DNA of 64,000 nt, taken from contig NZ_LDRU01000001.1 in the NCBI RefSeq assembly GCF_001476285.1, positions 62,001-126,000 of the forward strand, read 5' to 3'. Every line of letters begins with the position of its first letter. The first letter of the stretch is position 1. A model generated the notes under the pieces. The model made no database searches and had not been told where the DNA came from. It was given only the letters and a program-made list of their open reading frames with translations. The position numbers were made by a program, and so were the translations under genes. The DNA comes from Microbacterium testaceum (GTDB lineage Bacteria; Actinomycetota; Actinomycetes; Actinomycetales; Microbacteriaceae). This document shows positions 1 through 8,481 of the stretch, one piece after another.

Positions 1-404
1 TCTCCGCTGAGACCGGTCGCGAGAGGTCCGTGCGCGTTGACCTTCGCCACGAGCTGCGGGTTGATCTGCCCGGTGAGCACCATCCGCACGACGCCGATGG
101 CCTCGGTCGAGGTCACGCGGTAACCGCCGCGGAACTCGCTCGGGATCTCGAGACGGTTCAGCATCGACGAGATCTGCGGGCCACCACCGTGCACGACGAC
201 GGGCTTGACGCCCACGTAGCGCAGGTACGCGATGTCGGCGGCGAAGGCGTCCTGCAGCTCGTCGCTCACCATCGCGTTGCCGCCGTACTTCACCACCACG
301 ACCTGGTCGCGGTACTTGCGCACCCACGGCAGCGATTCGACGAGCGTGACCGCCCGATCGCTGGCTTCGGCGGGATCGGTGTCTTGGAGGTCGACGTGGG
401 TCAT
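1..404 (-). CDS. argB: Acetylglutamate kinase, N-terminal part (cut by the window edge)
   Basis: ArgB phosphorylates N-acetylglutamate in the cytoplasm, the second step of arginine synthesis. About 134 residues from the start are present and the rest lies beyond base 1. Visible family features are [10 protein letters not shown], the phosphate-binding [10 protein letters not shown], and RVTSTE further on. The ATG at 404-402 overlaps the argJ stop in an ATGA junction, so the gene is translationally coupled and last of the three arginine genes seen here. Truncation is due only to the window edge. Confidence 0.95.
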   Translation of the reverse strand, partial: MTHVDLQDTDPAEASDRAVTLVESLPWVRKYRDQVVVVKYGGNAMVSDELQDAFAADIAYLRYVGVKPVVVHGGGPQISSMLNRLEIPSEFRGGYRVTSTEAIGVVRMVLTGQINPQLVAKVNAHGPLATGLSG

Positions 405-1558
405 GAGGAGTAGGCGCTGTTCTCGTGGACGTAATCGTGCGTGAGGTCGTTGGTGCGGATCGTGGCCGCGGCCTCGCCGACACGCAGGTCGACGACGAGG
501 TCGGTCGCGCGGGGTGTCAGGTCGACGTCCTCACGCGGACGGTCCGGACCACCGGCGGTGCACACGCGCACGCCGTTCATCCAGACGTCGACGTCGTACG
601 GGTCGAAGGCGGCGTCGGTCGTCCCGATCGCGGCGAGCACCCGACCCCAGTTCGGGTCGTTGCCGAAGATCGCGGCCTTGAAGAGGTTGTTCCGGGCGAT
701 CGAGCGACCCACCACGACGGCGTCGTCCTCGCTCGCGGCGTTCACGACCCGGATGGTGATGTCATGGCTGGCGCCCTCGGCGTCGCCCTGCAGCTGTGCC
801 GCGAGATCGTCGCACACCGCGGTGAGCGCCTCGGCGAACTCCTCGGCGGGAACCCGGATGCCACTGGCCCCGCTCGCCATCAGGGTGACCTGGTCGTTGG
901 TCGACATGCAGCCGTCCGAGTCGAGCCGATCGAAGCTGACGCGCGTCGCCGCACGAAGCGCCGTGTCGGCTTCGGCTGCGTCGAGGACCGCGTCGGTCGT
1001 GATGACGACGAGCATGGTCGCCAAGCCCGGCGCCAGCATCCCAGCGCCCTTCGCCATCGCGCCGATCGACCATCCCGCGCCCACGTGCACGGCCCGCTTG
1101 GGCTTCGAGTCGGTGGTCATGATCGCGAGCGACGCGTCCTCGCCACCCTCGGGCGACAGTGTCGCTATCCCCTGGTCGACTCCCGCGAGCACCTTCGCGC
1201 GGAAGACCTCGTCGCCCGTGCCGATGAGGCCGGTCGAGCACACGAGCACATCGCCCGCGCCGACACCGAGCAGCTCGGCCGCGCGCTCGGCGGTCTGGTG
1301 CGTGGTCTGGAAGCCGAACGACCCGGTGAAGCAGTTCGCCCCGCCCGAGTTGAGCACGATGGCCTCGACGACGCCGTCCTTCACCACCTGCTCGGACCAC
1401 AGGATGGGGTTCGCCTTCGCCCGGTTCGAGGTGAAGACGGCGGCGCCCACCTTGAGGGGGCCGCGGTTGACCACGACGGCGACGTCGCGCGCGTGCGTCG
1501 ATTTCAGGCCGACGGCGACTCCGGCCGCCTCGAATCCGGCGGGGACGGTCACGCTCAC
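401..1558 (-). CDS. argJ: Bifunctional glutamate N-acetyltransferase / ornithine acetyltransferase
   Basis: ArgJ recycles the acetyl group from N-acetylornithine to glutamate and can also make N-acetylglutamate from acetyl-CoA. The 385-residue product is of normal length. It carries the self-cleavage segment [14 protein letters not shown], where the chain is cut before Thr181, which then becomes the nucleophile of the beta subunit. The start is GTG at 1558-1556, overlapping the argC stop by four bases (GTGA). The stop overlaps the argB start. It is the middle gene of argC-argJ-argB and depends on the promoter in front of argC. Confidence 0.97.
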   Translation of the reverse strand: MSVTVPAGFEAAGVAVGLKSTHARDVAVVVNRGPLKVGAAVFTSNRAKANPILWSEQVVKDGVVEAIVLNSGGANCFTGSFGFQTTHQTAERAAELLGVGAGDVLVCSTGLIGTGDEVFRAKVLAGVDQGIATLSPEGGEDASLAIMTTDSKPKRAVHVGAGWSIGAMAKGAGMLAPGLATMLVVITTDAVLDAAEADTALRAATRVSFDRLDSDGCMSTNDQVTLMASGASGIRVPAEEFAEALTAVCDDLAAQLQGDAEGASHDITIRVVNAASEDDAVVVGRSIARNNLFKAAIFGNDPNWGRVLAAIGTTDAAFDPYDVDVWMNGVRVCTAGGPDRPREDVDLTPRATDLVVDLRVGEAAATIRTNDLTHDYVHENSAYSS

Positions 1559-2604
1559 GGGGCGACTCCGTTCAGGGGAAGGGCGGTGGTCTCGGCGAGA
1601 CCCAGGGCGATGTTCATGGACTGGACGGCGGCTCCGGCCGTGCCCTTGACGAGATTGTCGACCGCGGCGACCGAGATCACGCGGTTCGCCGCACGATCGA
1701 TCGCGAGACCGATCGAGGCGACGTTGGCGCCGAGCACGTCGGCCGTCCGCGGGAAGACGCCGGCGGGGAGGAGCTCGACGAAGGGCTCGTCGGCGTACGC
1801 CTCCTCCCAGGCCGTGCGGATCTCGGCATCCGTCGCCCCCTCCCGGATCGGCGCCGAAGAGGTCGCGAGGATGCCCCGCGCCATCGGCACGAGCACGGGG
1901 GTGAACGAGATCCGGATGCCGTCGGCCGGCGCCCCGGCCGCCGCCAGCGCCTGCCGGATCTCGGGGATGTGCCGGTGCGTCCCGCCCACCGCATAGGGGT
2001 TGGCGGTGCCGAGGATCTCGCTCGCGAGGAGGTTCGTCTTCGCGGCCTTGCCCGCTCCGCTCGGCCCGACGGCGAGGACCGAGACGATGTCGCCCGGGTC
2101 GATGACACCCGCGGCGACGCCCGGCGCGAGCGAGAGCGCCACGGTGGACGCGTTGCAGCCCGGGGCCGCGATACGCGTCACGCCGCGCAGGTTGTCGCGC
2201 TGCTTACCGCCCGCGACGGGCAGCTCCGGCACGCCGTACGCCCAGGGCTCGGCGTGCGTGCCGCCGTAGAACGCGGCCCAATCGTCCGACGAGGTGAGGC
2301 GGTGGTCGGCCCCCGCGTCGATCACGAGCGGGGTGTCGGCGAGGGCGTCGGTGTACTGCGCGGACTGGCCGTGCGGAAGCGCGAGGAAGACGACGTCGTG
2401 GCCCGCGAGGATCTCGGGGGTCGTCGCCTGCAGCTCGAGGTGCGCGAGCGACCGGAGGTGGGGCTGGTGGGCGAGAAGCGGCTGACCCGCGCTGGAGTGC
2501 GCGGTGACGGTGCGGATCTCGACATCGGGATGATCGGCGAGGAGGCGGAGGATCTCGCCGCCCGCATAGCCGGAAGCGCCGGAGACGGCGACCGAGAGGG
2601 TCAT
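1555..2604 (-). CDS. argC: N-acetyl-gamma-glutamyl-phosphate reductase
   Basis: ArgC reduces N-acetylglutamyl phosphate to the semialdehyde with NADPH. The 349-residue product has the Rossmann motif GASGYAGGE at 9-17 and the catalytic cysteine Cys150 in APGCNAST. It is the first gene of the leftward arginine operon. The ATG lies six bases after a TAAGGT -10 element with no SD sequence, so the message is probably leaderless. A perfect palindrome overlaps the likely -35, suggesting repression by an arginine regulator or other factor. Confidence 0.97.
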   Translation of the reverse strand: MTLSVAVSGASGYAGGEILRLLADHPDVEIRTVTAHSSAGQPLLAHQPHLRSLAHLELQATTPEILAGHDVVFLALPHGQSAQYTDALADTPLVIDAGADHRLTSSDDWAAFYGGTHAEPWAYGVPELPVAGGKQRDNLRGVTRIAAPGCNASTVALSLAPGVAAGVIDPGDIVSVLAVGPSGAGKAAKTNLLASEILGTANPYAVGGTHRHIPEIRQALAAAGAPADGIRISFTPVLVPMARGILATSSAPIREGATDAEIRTAWEEAYADEPFVELLPAGVFPRTADVLGANVASIGLAIDRAANRVISVAAVDNLVKGTAGAAVQSMNIALGLAETTALPLNGVAP

Positions 2605-2644
2605 GTATCTACCTTAGGAGTCGGGGCGGGTGCTGAAATTCAGC
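2605..2644 (-). promoter_or_regulatory. argCJB promoter with palindromic operator candidate
   Basis: Reading leftward there is a -10 TAAGGT (2616-2611) six bases before the argC ATG, and a possible -35 TTTCAG (2638-2633) 16 bases further upstream. The perfect palindrome GCTGAAATTCAGC (2632-2644) covers the -35. A bound protein there would block the promoter. Its 13-base length does not match the classical ArgR box, so which regulator binds is inference. Confidence 0.6.
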
Positions 2645-2870
2645 GCGTACCGGGGCGGCGACGCCCGCAAGCCCGACAACCGGCGGGCTACGAGGTCGCC
2701 GAAACTCGGCGTGCGACCCGACGTCGGCGCAGCGCAGCGGTGCTCACGGAGAGCTCCGAGCTGAACGCGGCGATCGACGACATCTGGCGAGGGTATCGGC
2801 CCGGTCGGGGCCAGGGCAAATCACGTCCGGACGCGTGTCTGCGCGGGCTCGGCTGGGAGAACGGCATGCA

Positions 2871-2910
2871 ATCCCCCTCTTGTCCCCCATTTGGGGGACA
2901 AGAGGGGGAT
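2871..2910. repeat. Perfect 40-bp palindrome with 19-bp arms
   Basis: Arms 2871-2889 and 2892-2910 are exact reverse complements around a two-base centre. The outer ends read ATCCCCCTCTTG and the middle is a run of C and G. The 511-base gap 2605-3115 holds this element, the argC promoter and the pheT terminator candidate. I see no convincing gene in it. The element could be a strong bidirectional terminator or a dispersed palindromic repeat. A longer hairpin at 13242-13308 also has CCCCTCTT in its arm. Confidence 0.75.
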
Positions 2911-3019
2911 ATGCTGTGAGTCCTGCCCTCATCGCTGGTTGCTTCCGACTGCCCCCTTATACCGGCGGTGAGGGCAGGCCCACGTCGCAGGCGGACCTGC
3001 GCACCGTTCAGCATAAGCG

Positions 3020-3060
3020 CGCCTCGACGCCCGAAAAGACGGGCGCAGACGCGAGAGGCG
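3020..3060 (-). terminator. Candidate terminator of pheST
   Basis: Downstream of the pheT stop lies an inner stem CGCCCG/CGGGCG (3028-3033 with 3040-3045, loop AAAAGA) inside an outer stem CGCCTC/GAGGCG (3020-3025 with 3055-3060). There is no U run, as is common for high-GC actinobacterial terminators. Confidence 0.5.
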
Positions 3061-3115
3061 GGATGCCACGGCCTCCGCCGCGGTCACCCCGCCCCGTCGT
3101 CGTTCTCGACGTCTG

Positions 3116-5626
3116 TCAGTCGCGGATCGTCGCCCCGAAACGCTCAGCGGCCACCGCGACCCCCGCGAGCTTGGCCTCGGTGGCCTCCGCCGCGGTGAGG
3201 GTGCGATCGTCAGCACGGAAACGCAGAGCGAAGGTCAGGCTCTTCGTCCCCTCGGCCAGGCCGGGACCGCGGTAGTCGTCGACGAGACGCGTGCCCTCGA
3301 GGAGCGGAGCACCCCCCTCGAGCAGCGCGGCACGGACGGCTCCGGCCGCGACGTCGACGGGGACCACGAGCGACACGTCCTGCGTCGCCGCCGGGAAGCC
3401 CGACAGGGAGGCCGCCACGACACGCGACTGAGCGAGGTCGAGCATCGCGTCGAGGTCGAGCTCGGCGACGAGCACACGTCCCGGCAGGTCGGCGTCGGCC
3501 GAGACCGCGGGCAGGACCTCTCCGACGTAGCCGATGTCGACACCGCCGGCGAGCACGCGCGCGGTGCGCCCGGGGTGCAGGGCCGCGCGCTGCGCCTGGA
3601 CCAGCTCGATGTCGAGCCCGGCAGCACCCGCCAGCACGCGGACGGCGTCGACGGCGTCGGCGAGGTCGGCAGCGACGGCCACCTGGCCGGGCTGCTTCGC
3701 GACGGTGTGTCCTGTGAGCAGGACGGCGACGTGCCGACGCTGCGGCGGGATCGAGGCATCCAGAGCCGTCAGTGTGGCGGCGTCCGGACGAACCGCGAGC
3801 GGCGGGACCGACGGGGTGCCGTACTGCACGCCGGGCTTCGGGAGGAACACCGTGCCGATCTCGAACAGTGCCAGGTCGACGATGCCGCGCGAGACGTTAC
3901 GGTGCGCGACCTGCAGCATCGCCGGGACGAGCGAACGGCGCAGGAACGGCGCGAGGCCGTCGAGCGGGTTCGCGAGCTTGACGCTCGGCAGCTTCTCGCC
4001 CGAGGGCGAGCCGTGCAGGGCGTTCTGATCCTCGGTCGTGAAGGGGAACGACGGCGTCTCGACGAAACCGGCGGCCGCGAGGGCGTTCGCCACGCGGCGG
4101 CGCCCCTGCTGCGCGGGCGTCAGGCCGCGACCCGAGGGCGGCGTGGGCAGCACCGAGGGGATGCGGTCGTATCCCTCGATGCGTGCCACCTCCTCGGCGA
4201 GCGTCCACTTGTCGGAGAGGTCGTGGCGCCACGAGGGGGCGGTCACCGACCAGCCGCCGTCGCGCTCGTCGACGGTGCATCCGATGAGACGCAGGGCCGA
4301 CACGATCTCGTCGTCGGTGTATTCGACACCGATCAGGCCCGACACGAAGCCCGCGGGAAGGGTGATCGGGTCACGGCGGTAGGGCGCGCCGAGCGCTCCC
4401 CCGAGCTCGGTGTCGAGCGTGCCGCCGGCGAGCTCGACCATCAGCGACGCCACGCGCTCGGCCGCGACGTACGGGACCAGCGGGTCGACACCGCGCTCGA
4501 AGCGGCGCGAGGCCTCCGAGGGCAGCTTGTGCCGACGCGCGGTCCGGGCGATCGAGACCTGGTCGAACGTCGCCGCCTCGATGAGCACGTTGCGGGTCGC
4601 GTCGCTCATCTCAGTCGGGCCGCCACCCATGACGCCGGCGAGACCGATCGGTCCCGACTCGTCGGTGATGAGGAGGTCTTCCGCGCTGAGGGTGCGCACC
4701 TGCCCGTCGAGCGTCTCGAGCTTCTCGCCCTCCTCAGCGCGGCGTACCGTGATGCCGCCCTGCAGACGGTCGAGGTCGTAGCCGTGGATCGGCTGGCCGA
4801 GCTCGAGCATGACGTAGTTGGTGATGTCGATCAGCACACCGAGCGAGCGGATGCCGGCGAGCGACAGGCGCGTGATCATCCACGGCGGCGTCGGACGCGA
4901 GGGGTCGACATCGCGCACGATGCGGGCGACGAACTCGGTCGCGCCCTGACGTCCGCGGATCGGCGCGCGGTCGTCCACCGCGATCGGGAAGCCCGAGGGC
5001 GTCCGCGCGACCGCGTCGTCGTGCCCCGTCCCCGGGTCGCGGAAGTCCGCGCCGGTGGCGTGCGAGTACTCGCGCGCCACCCCGCGCAGCGACAGCGCGT
5101 ACCCGCGGTCGGGCGTCACGTTGATCTCGACGGCGATGTCGTCCAGACCCAGCAGGGCGATGGCATCCGTCCCCACCGGCGCGTCGATCCCGAGATCGAC
5201 CAGACGCAGGATGCCGCTGTGCTCGCTGCCGAGCCCCAGCTCCTTCGCCGAGGCGATCATGCCGTCGGACACGTGGCCGTACGTCTTGCGGGCGGCGATC
5301 GGGAACGGCCCGGGCAGCACCGAGCCGGGAAGGGTCACCACGACCTTGTCGCCGGGGAAGAAGTTGCCGGCGCCGCAGACGATGCCGCGCACCCCGCCGT
5401 GCTCGTCGCCCACGTCGACCTGGCACCAGCGGATGGTCTTGCCGTTCGACTGCGGCTCGGGCGTGAACTCGATCACTTCGCCGACGACGATCGGGCCGGA
5501 GAGCTCGAAGCGGTGAACGTCTTCTTCTTCGAAGCCGACGGACACCAGAGCCGCGAGGACATCGTCGGCCGTGGCGTCCGCGGGCACGTCGACGTACTCG
5601 CGCAACCAGGAGAGCGGGACGCGCAT
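3116..5626 (-). CDS. pheT: Phenylalanine--tRNA ligase beta subunit
   Basis: The beta chain pairs with PheS in the heterotetrameric synthetase that charges tRNA-Phe. The 836 residues match the family length. Domains in order are an N-terminal fold with the tRNA-binding EMAP/OB domain (about 40-155), the B3/B4 editing domain, B5, and a C-terminal ferredoxin-like anticodon-binding domain ending in AERFGATIRD. The ATG at 5626-5624 shares one base with the pheS stop (TGATG), so I chose it over in-frame codons inside pheS. It is co-transcribed with pheS. Confidence 0.97.
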   Translation of the reverse strand: MRVPLSWLREYVDVPADATADDVLAALVSVGFEEEDVHRFELSGPIVVGEVIEFTPEPQSNGKTIRWCQVDVGDEHGGVRGIVCGAGNFFPGDKVVVTLPGSVLPGPFPIAARKTYGHVSDGMIASAKELGLGSEHSGILRLVDLGIDAPVGTDAIALLGLDDIAVEINVTPDRGYALSLRGVAREYSHATGADFRDPGTGHDDAVARTPSGFPIAVDDRAPIRGRQGATEFVARIVRDVDPSRPTPPWMITRLSLAGIRSLGVLIDITNYVMLELGQPIHGYDLDRLQGGITVRRAEEGEKLETLDGQVRTLSAEDLLITDESGPIGLAGVMGGGPTEMSDATRNVLIEAATFDQVSIARTARRHKLPSEASRRFERGVDPLVPYVAAERVASLMVELAGGTLDTELGGALGAPYRRDPITLPAGFVSGLIGVEYTDDEIVSALRLIGCTVDERDGGWSVTAPSWRHDLSDKWTLAEEVARIEGYDRIPSVLPTPPSGRGLTPAQQGRRRVANALAAAGFVETPSFPFTTEDQNALHGSPSGEKLPSVKLANPLDGLAPFLRRSLVPAMLQVAHRNVSRGIVDLALFEIGTVFLPKPGVQYGTPSVPPLAVRPDAATLTALDASIPPQRRHVAVLLTGHTVAKQPGQVAVAADLADAVDAVRVLAGAAGLDIELVQAQRAALHPGRTARVLAGGVDIGYVGEVLPAVSADADLPGRVLVAELDLDAMLDLAQSRVVAASLSGFPAATQDVSLVVPVDVAAGAVRAALLEGGAPLLEGTRLVDDYRGPGLAEGTKSLTFALRFRADDRTLTAAEATEAKLAGVAVAAERFGATIRD

Positions 5627-6666
5627 CAGACCACCATTCCGAACTGCTCGCTGAAGCGGACATCGCCCTCGGCCATGTCGCGCATGTCTTGCACGTCGCT
5701 GCGGAACATGAGCGTGCGCTCGATGCCCATGCCGAACGCGAAGCCCGAGTACTCCTCGGGATCGATGCCGGCGGCGCGCAGGACGTTGGGGTTCACCATT
5801 CCGCAGCCGCCCCACTCGATCCAGCGCGCCCCGCCCTTGAAGGTGGGGTGCCACAGGTCGAGCTCGGCACTCGGCTCGGTGAAGGGGAAGAAGTTGGCGC
5901 GGAAGCGCGTCTTCGCCTCGGGCCCGAACAGCACGCGCGCGGCGTGGTCGAGGGTGCCCTTGAGGTGGGCCATCGTGATGCCCTTGTCGATGACGAGCCC
6001 CTCGAACTGCGTGAACACCGGGAGGTGCGTCGCGTCGAACTCGTCGGTGCGGTAGACGCGGCCCGGGCACAGCACGTAGATCGGGAGGTCGCGCTCGAGC
6101 ATCGACCGCACCTGCACGGGGCTCGTGTGCGTGCGCATGACGAGGTGACGGGCGACGGGGTCGACGAAGAACGTGTCCTGCATCTGCCGCGCCGGGTGAT
6201 CGACGTCGAAGTTCAGCGCGTCGAAGTTGAACCACTCGTGCTCGAGCTCGGGACCCTCGGCAATCTCCCACCCCATGCCGACGAAGATGTCGGAGACCTG
6301 CTCCTGCAGGAGCGAGATCGGATGCCGAGCACCGACGCGCGCGCGCTGCGGCAGCGCCGTGACGTCGATGCGCTCCGCCTCGAGCTGCGCGGCCGTCTCG
6401 GCCTCGGCGAGCGCGGTCTCGCGGGCGGCGAGCGCCTGGTTGACCTGCCCGCGGGCCTGGCCGACGAGCTTGCCGAACGCGGCCTTCTGGTCGGGGGCGA
6501 CGTGGCGCATCTGGGCGTTCAGCCGCGCGAGGGCGGACTGCTCACCGGTGTGAGCTGCGCGGGCGGTTTTCAGGTCGGCCGTGGTCGCGGCCGCGGCGAT
6601 GGCCGCGAGCGCGGCATCGACGGCGGAGGCGACGGCCTCGGGGGTGATCTCGGGTGCGTCGGACAC
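5626..6666 (-). CDS. pheS: Phenylalanine--tRNA ligase alpha subunit
   Basis: PheS is the catalytic chain that activates phenylalanine and charges tRNA-Phe. The 346-residue protein has an N-terminal coiled coil (about 1-100) that grips the tRNA, then the class II aminoacylation core with HPISLLQEQV, RTHTSPVQ and a final GFAFGMGIERTLM motif. The start is GTG at 6666-6664. A TAGACT -10 (6680-6675) lies eight bases before it and no SD sequence is visible, so the message may be nearly leaderless. It is first of the pheS-pheT pair. Confidence 0.97.
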   Translation of the reverse strand: MSDAPEITPEAVASAVDAALAAIAAAATTADLKTARAAHTGEQSALARLNAQMRHVAPDQKAAFGKLVGQARGQVNQALAARETALAEAETAAQLEAERIDVTALPQRARVGARHPISLLQEQVSDIFVGMGWEIAEGPELEHEWFNFDALNFDVDHPARQMQDTFFVDPVARHLVMRTHTSPVQVRSMLERDLPIYVLCPGRVYRTDEFDATHLPVFTQFEGLVIDKGITMAHLKGTLDHAARVLFGPEAKTRFRANFFPFTEPSAELDLWHPTFKGGARWIEWGGCGMVNPNVLRAAGIDPEEYSGFAFGMGIERTLMFRSDVQDMRDMAEGDVRFSEQFGMVV

Positions 6667-6681
6667 GAGATGAGAGTCTAC

Positions 6682-6711
6682 CGACGGGCGGGGACACTCC
6701 CCCGCCCGTCG
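6682..6711 (-). terminator. GC-rich hairpin between the glutamate importer and pheS
   Basis: The stem pairs 6682-6693 (CGACGGGCGGGG) with 6699-6711. It lies about 125 bases after the importer's last stop and just upstream of the pheS -10. It probably ends importer transcription. It could also affect the pheS promoter. Confidence 0.55.
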
Positions 6712-6773
6712 GGATCACAGCCCGGCTGCGCGCAGGCCTCGGCCGTGCTCGGAACCCGACTGCGCGCACCGAA

Positions 6774-6841
6774 CCCGGCTACGCGCCGAACCCGGCCGCG
6801 ATCAGAGCCCGACTACGCGCCGAGCCCCGCCGCGATCAGAG
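6774..6841. repeat. Two imperfect 34-bp tandem copies at the end of gluD
   Basis: Copy one is 6774-6807 and copy two 6808-6841. Both follow the pattern CCCGRCTACGCGCCGA and end CGCGATCAGAG. The second copy contains the gluD stop codon, and further degenerate pieces run left to about 6730. Confidence 0.6.
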
Positions 6842-7750
6842 GCCGGAGGCGTCGTACTTGCCGAGGCCGCGCTGGGCGACGATCAACTCGGTGTCGGTTC
6901 CGGTCTGTCCGGGAGGCTCCGCGCCCGCGACCTGAGACGCCTTGGGCGAACGACGCAGACCGATCTCGACGCGGTGGGCGATGTACGACAGCGCGAGGCA
7001 CATGGCGACGTAGATGACGCTCGCGACCATCGCTGCGGGGATCAGCGGCGATCCGTACTCACCGTTCGACCCGAGCTGGCGCGCGAAGTAGAGGAGCTCG
7101 GGGTAGGTGATGATGAAGCCGAGAGCGGTGTCCTTCAACGTCACGACCAGCTGAGCGATGATCACGGGCAGCATCGCGCGAATGGCCTGGGGCAGCAGGA
7201 CGAGGCGCATGACCCCGGCCTTGCGCAGACCGATGGCATAACCGGCCTCGCTCTGTCCGCGCGGGAGGGACTCGACGCCCGCGCGAATGACCTCGGAGAG
7301 CACCGAGCCGTTGTAGGCGATGAGCGCGATGACGACGGCCCAGTACGGCGATACCTTCAGGCCGATCACCGGCAGGCCGTAGTACAGCAGGAGCATGAAG
7401 ATCAGCACCGGGACGGCGCGGAGCAACTCGACGATCCAACCGACCGGCATCCGCACCCAGGCGTGGTCCGATATGCGGCCGATCGCGAGAATGAACCCGA
7501 GGACGACGGCGCCGACGGCCGCAGCCGCGAAGGCCGCGAGGGTCGCGAGCGTCGCCTCGCCGAAACGCACCCAGATGGCCGTATAGGTGAAGACGTTCCA
7601 CTTGGTGGCCGAGAACTGGCCGGTGTCGAGGAAGCGCCAGACGACGAAGCCGATGACGGCGACGACGAGCAGAAGCGTGACCGCGCCGAGGATGCGATTG
7701 CGCATCCGGGCACGGGGGCCCGGCAGGTCGTAGAGGACGGAGGAGCTCAT
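6836..7750 (-). CDS. gluD: Amino-acid (glutamate-type) ABC transporter permease, GluD-like
   Basis: This is one of two membrane subunits of a polar amino-acid importer. The 304-residue protein has an N-terminal membrane segment (about 22-42) and a further four to five hydrophobic helices around the permease EAA-type loop (GQSEAGYAIGLRKAGVMRLVLLP region). A charged C-terminal tail follows. The ATG at 7750 overlaps the gluC stop (ATGA), so the in-frame codon five residues upstream is less likely. The order ATPase, binding protein, permease, permease matches the gluABCD operon of Corynebacterium. Substrate glutamate is inferred from that order. Confidence 0.88.
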   Translation of the reverse strand: MSSSVLYDLPGPRARMRNRILGAVTLLLVVAVIGFVVWRFLDTGQFSATKWNVFTYTAIWVRFGEATLATLAAFAAAAVGAVVLGFILAIGRISDHAWVRMPVGWIVELLRAVPVLIFMLLLYYGLPVIGLKVSPYWAVVIALIAYNGSVLSEVIRAGVESLPRGQSEAGYAIGLRKAGVMRLVLLPQAIRAMLPVIIAQLVVTLKDTALGFIITYPELLYFARQLGSNGEYGSPLIPAAMVASVIYVAMCLALSYIAHRVEIGLRRSPKASQVAGAEPPGQTGTDTELIVAQRGLGKYDASGL

Positions 7751-8397
7751 CGGGCGACCTTCCACTTCTTCTCGGCGGCGCGCTGCAGGGCCGAGAGCAC
7801 GAGCACCAGGAGGACGAACACCGCCATCACCAGGATGATCGTCATGAGCTGGTTCTCACCGTTCTCGCTCATGACCGCGCGGATGTTGCCGAGGTTGACC
7901 ACCGAGAAGCCCGAGGCGACGGTGGTGTTCTTCAACAGCGCGATGAAGACGCTCATCATCGGCGGGATGACCGAGCGCGTCGCCTGCGGGAGGACGACGA
8001 GCGACATGACCTGGCCGAAGCCCAGGCCGAGGGCGCGGGCGGCTTCGGCCTGTCCGACGGGGACGGTGTTGATGCCGGAGCGGATCGTCTCGGCGACGTA
8101 CGTCGCCGTGTAGATGCCGAGGCCGCAGACGGCGAGAGTGAGGAAGCTCCCTCGCGGGACGTCGATGAGCAGCGGGACGCAGAACGCGAAGAAGAACAGG
8201 ACGAGCGTCAGCGGGGTGTTGCGGATCCAATTCACGTAGACCGCACCCACCGCGCGCGCGATCGGAATCGGCGACACGCGCATCGCCCCGACGATGAAGC
8301 CCAAGACGAGAGCGATCAGACCGCCGCCCAGGAAGAGCACGACGGTCCCCCACAGCGCCTGCGCCCACAGGTCGGGGTAGTCGAAGATCTGATTCAC
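7747..8397 (-). CDS. gluC: Amino-acid (glutamate-type) ABC transporter permease, GluC-like
   Basis: This is the shorter permease subunit (216 residues), with about five membrane helices and the ATPase-contact loop GQAEAARALGLGFGQVMSLVVLP. The start is GTG at 8397-8395. It follows the binding-protein gene after an 84-base gap holding a strong hairpin, and its stop overlaps the next permease start. It should form a heterodimer with the neighbouring permease and be energised by the ATPase encoded at 9525-10286. Confidence 0.88.
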   Translation of the reverse strand: MNQIFDYPDLWAQALWGTVVLFLGGGLIALVLGFIVGAMRVSPIPIARAVGAVYVNWIRNTPLTLVLFFFAFCVPLLIDVPRGSFLTLAVCGLGIYTATYVAETIRSGINTVPVGQAEAARALGLGFGQVMSLVVLPQATRSVIPPMMSVFIALLKNTTVASGFSVVNLGNIRAVMSENGENQLMTIILVMAVFVLLVLVLSALQRAAEKKWKVAR

Positions 8398-8444
8398 CGA
8401 AGGGTGTCCGTTCTGTTCTTTCGTCGTTCGATCGAGCGGAGGGG

Positions 8445-8474
8445 GTGCGGGCGGCGATCGCTCGCCGCCCGCAC
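8445..8474 (-). promoter_or_regulatory. Intra-operon hairpin after the binding-protein gene
   Basis: Thirteen-base perfect arms GTGCGGGCGGCGA (8445-8457) and its complement (8462-8474) enclose a four-base loop. It lies 8 bases past the gluB stop and before gluC. Such hairpins are known to protect the message or attenuate read-through, giving more binding protein than permease. That role here is inference. Confidence 0.65.
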
Positions 8475-8481
8475 GAGGGGC

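Noticed and set aside
425..1996. Long rightward open frames opposite argJ and argC
   Set aside because: They are shadows in GC-rich DNA. The leftward frames match conserved enzymes with active-site residues.
2640..2919. Rightward frame ending with VLTESSELNAAIDDIWRGYRPG in the pheT-argC gap
   Set aside because: It looks faintly protein-like but continues from a shadow of argC, has no start signal and no recognised family. A decayed gene piece cannot be excluded.
3575..6055. An 826-residue frame opposite pheT and pheS
   Set aside because: The composition is Arg, Asp, Val and His rich with no motif, and it is fully antisense to real synthetase genes.
6730..6840. Possible CRISPR-like short repeats after gluD
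   Set aside because: Only two clear 34-bp copies without spacers, so it is a simple tandem duplication.
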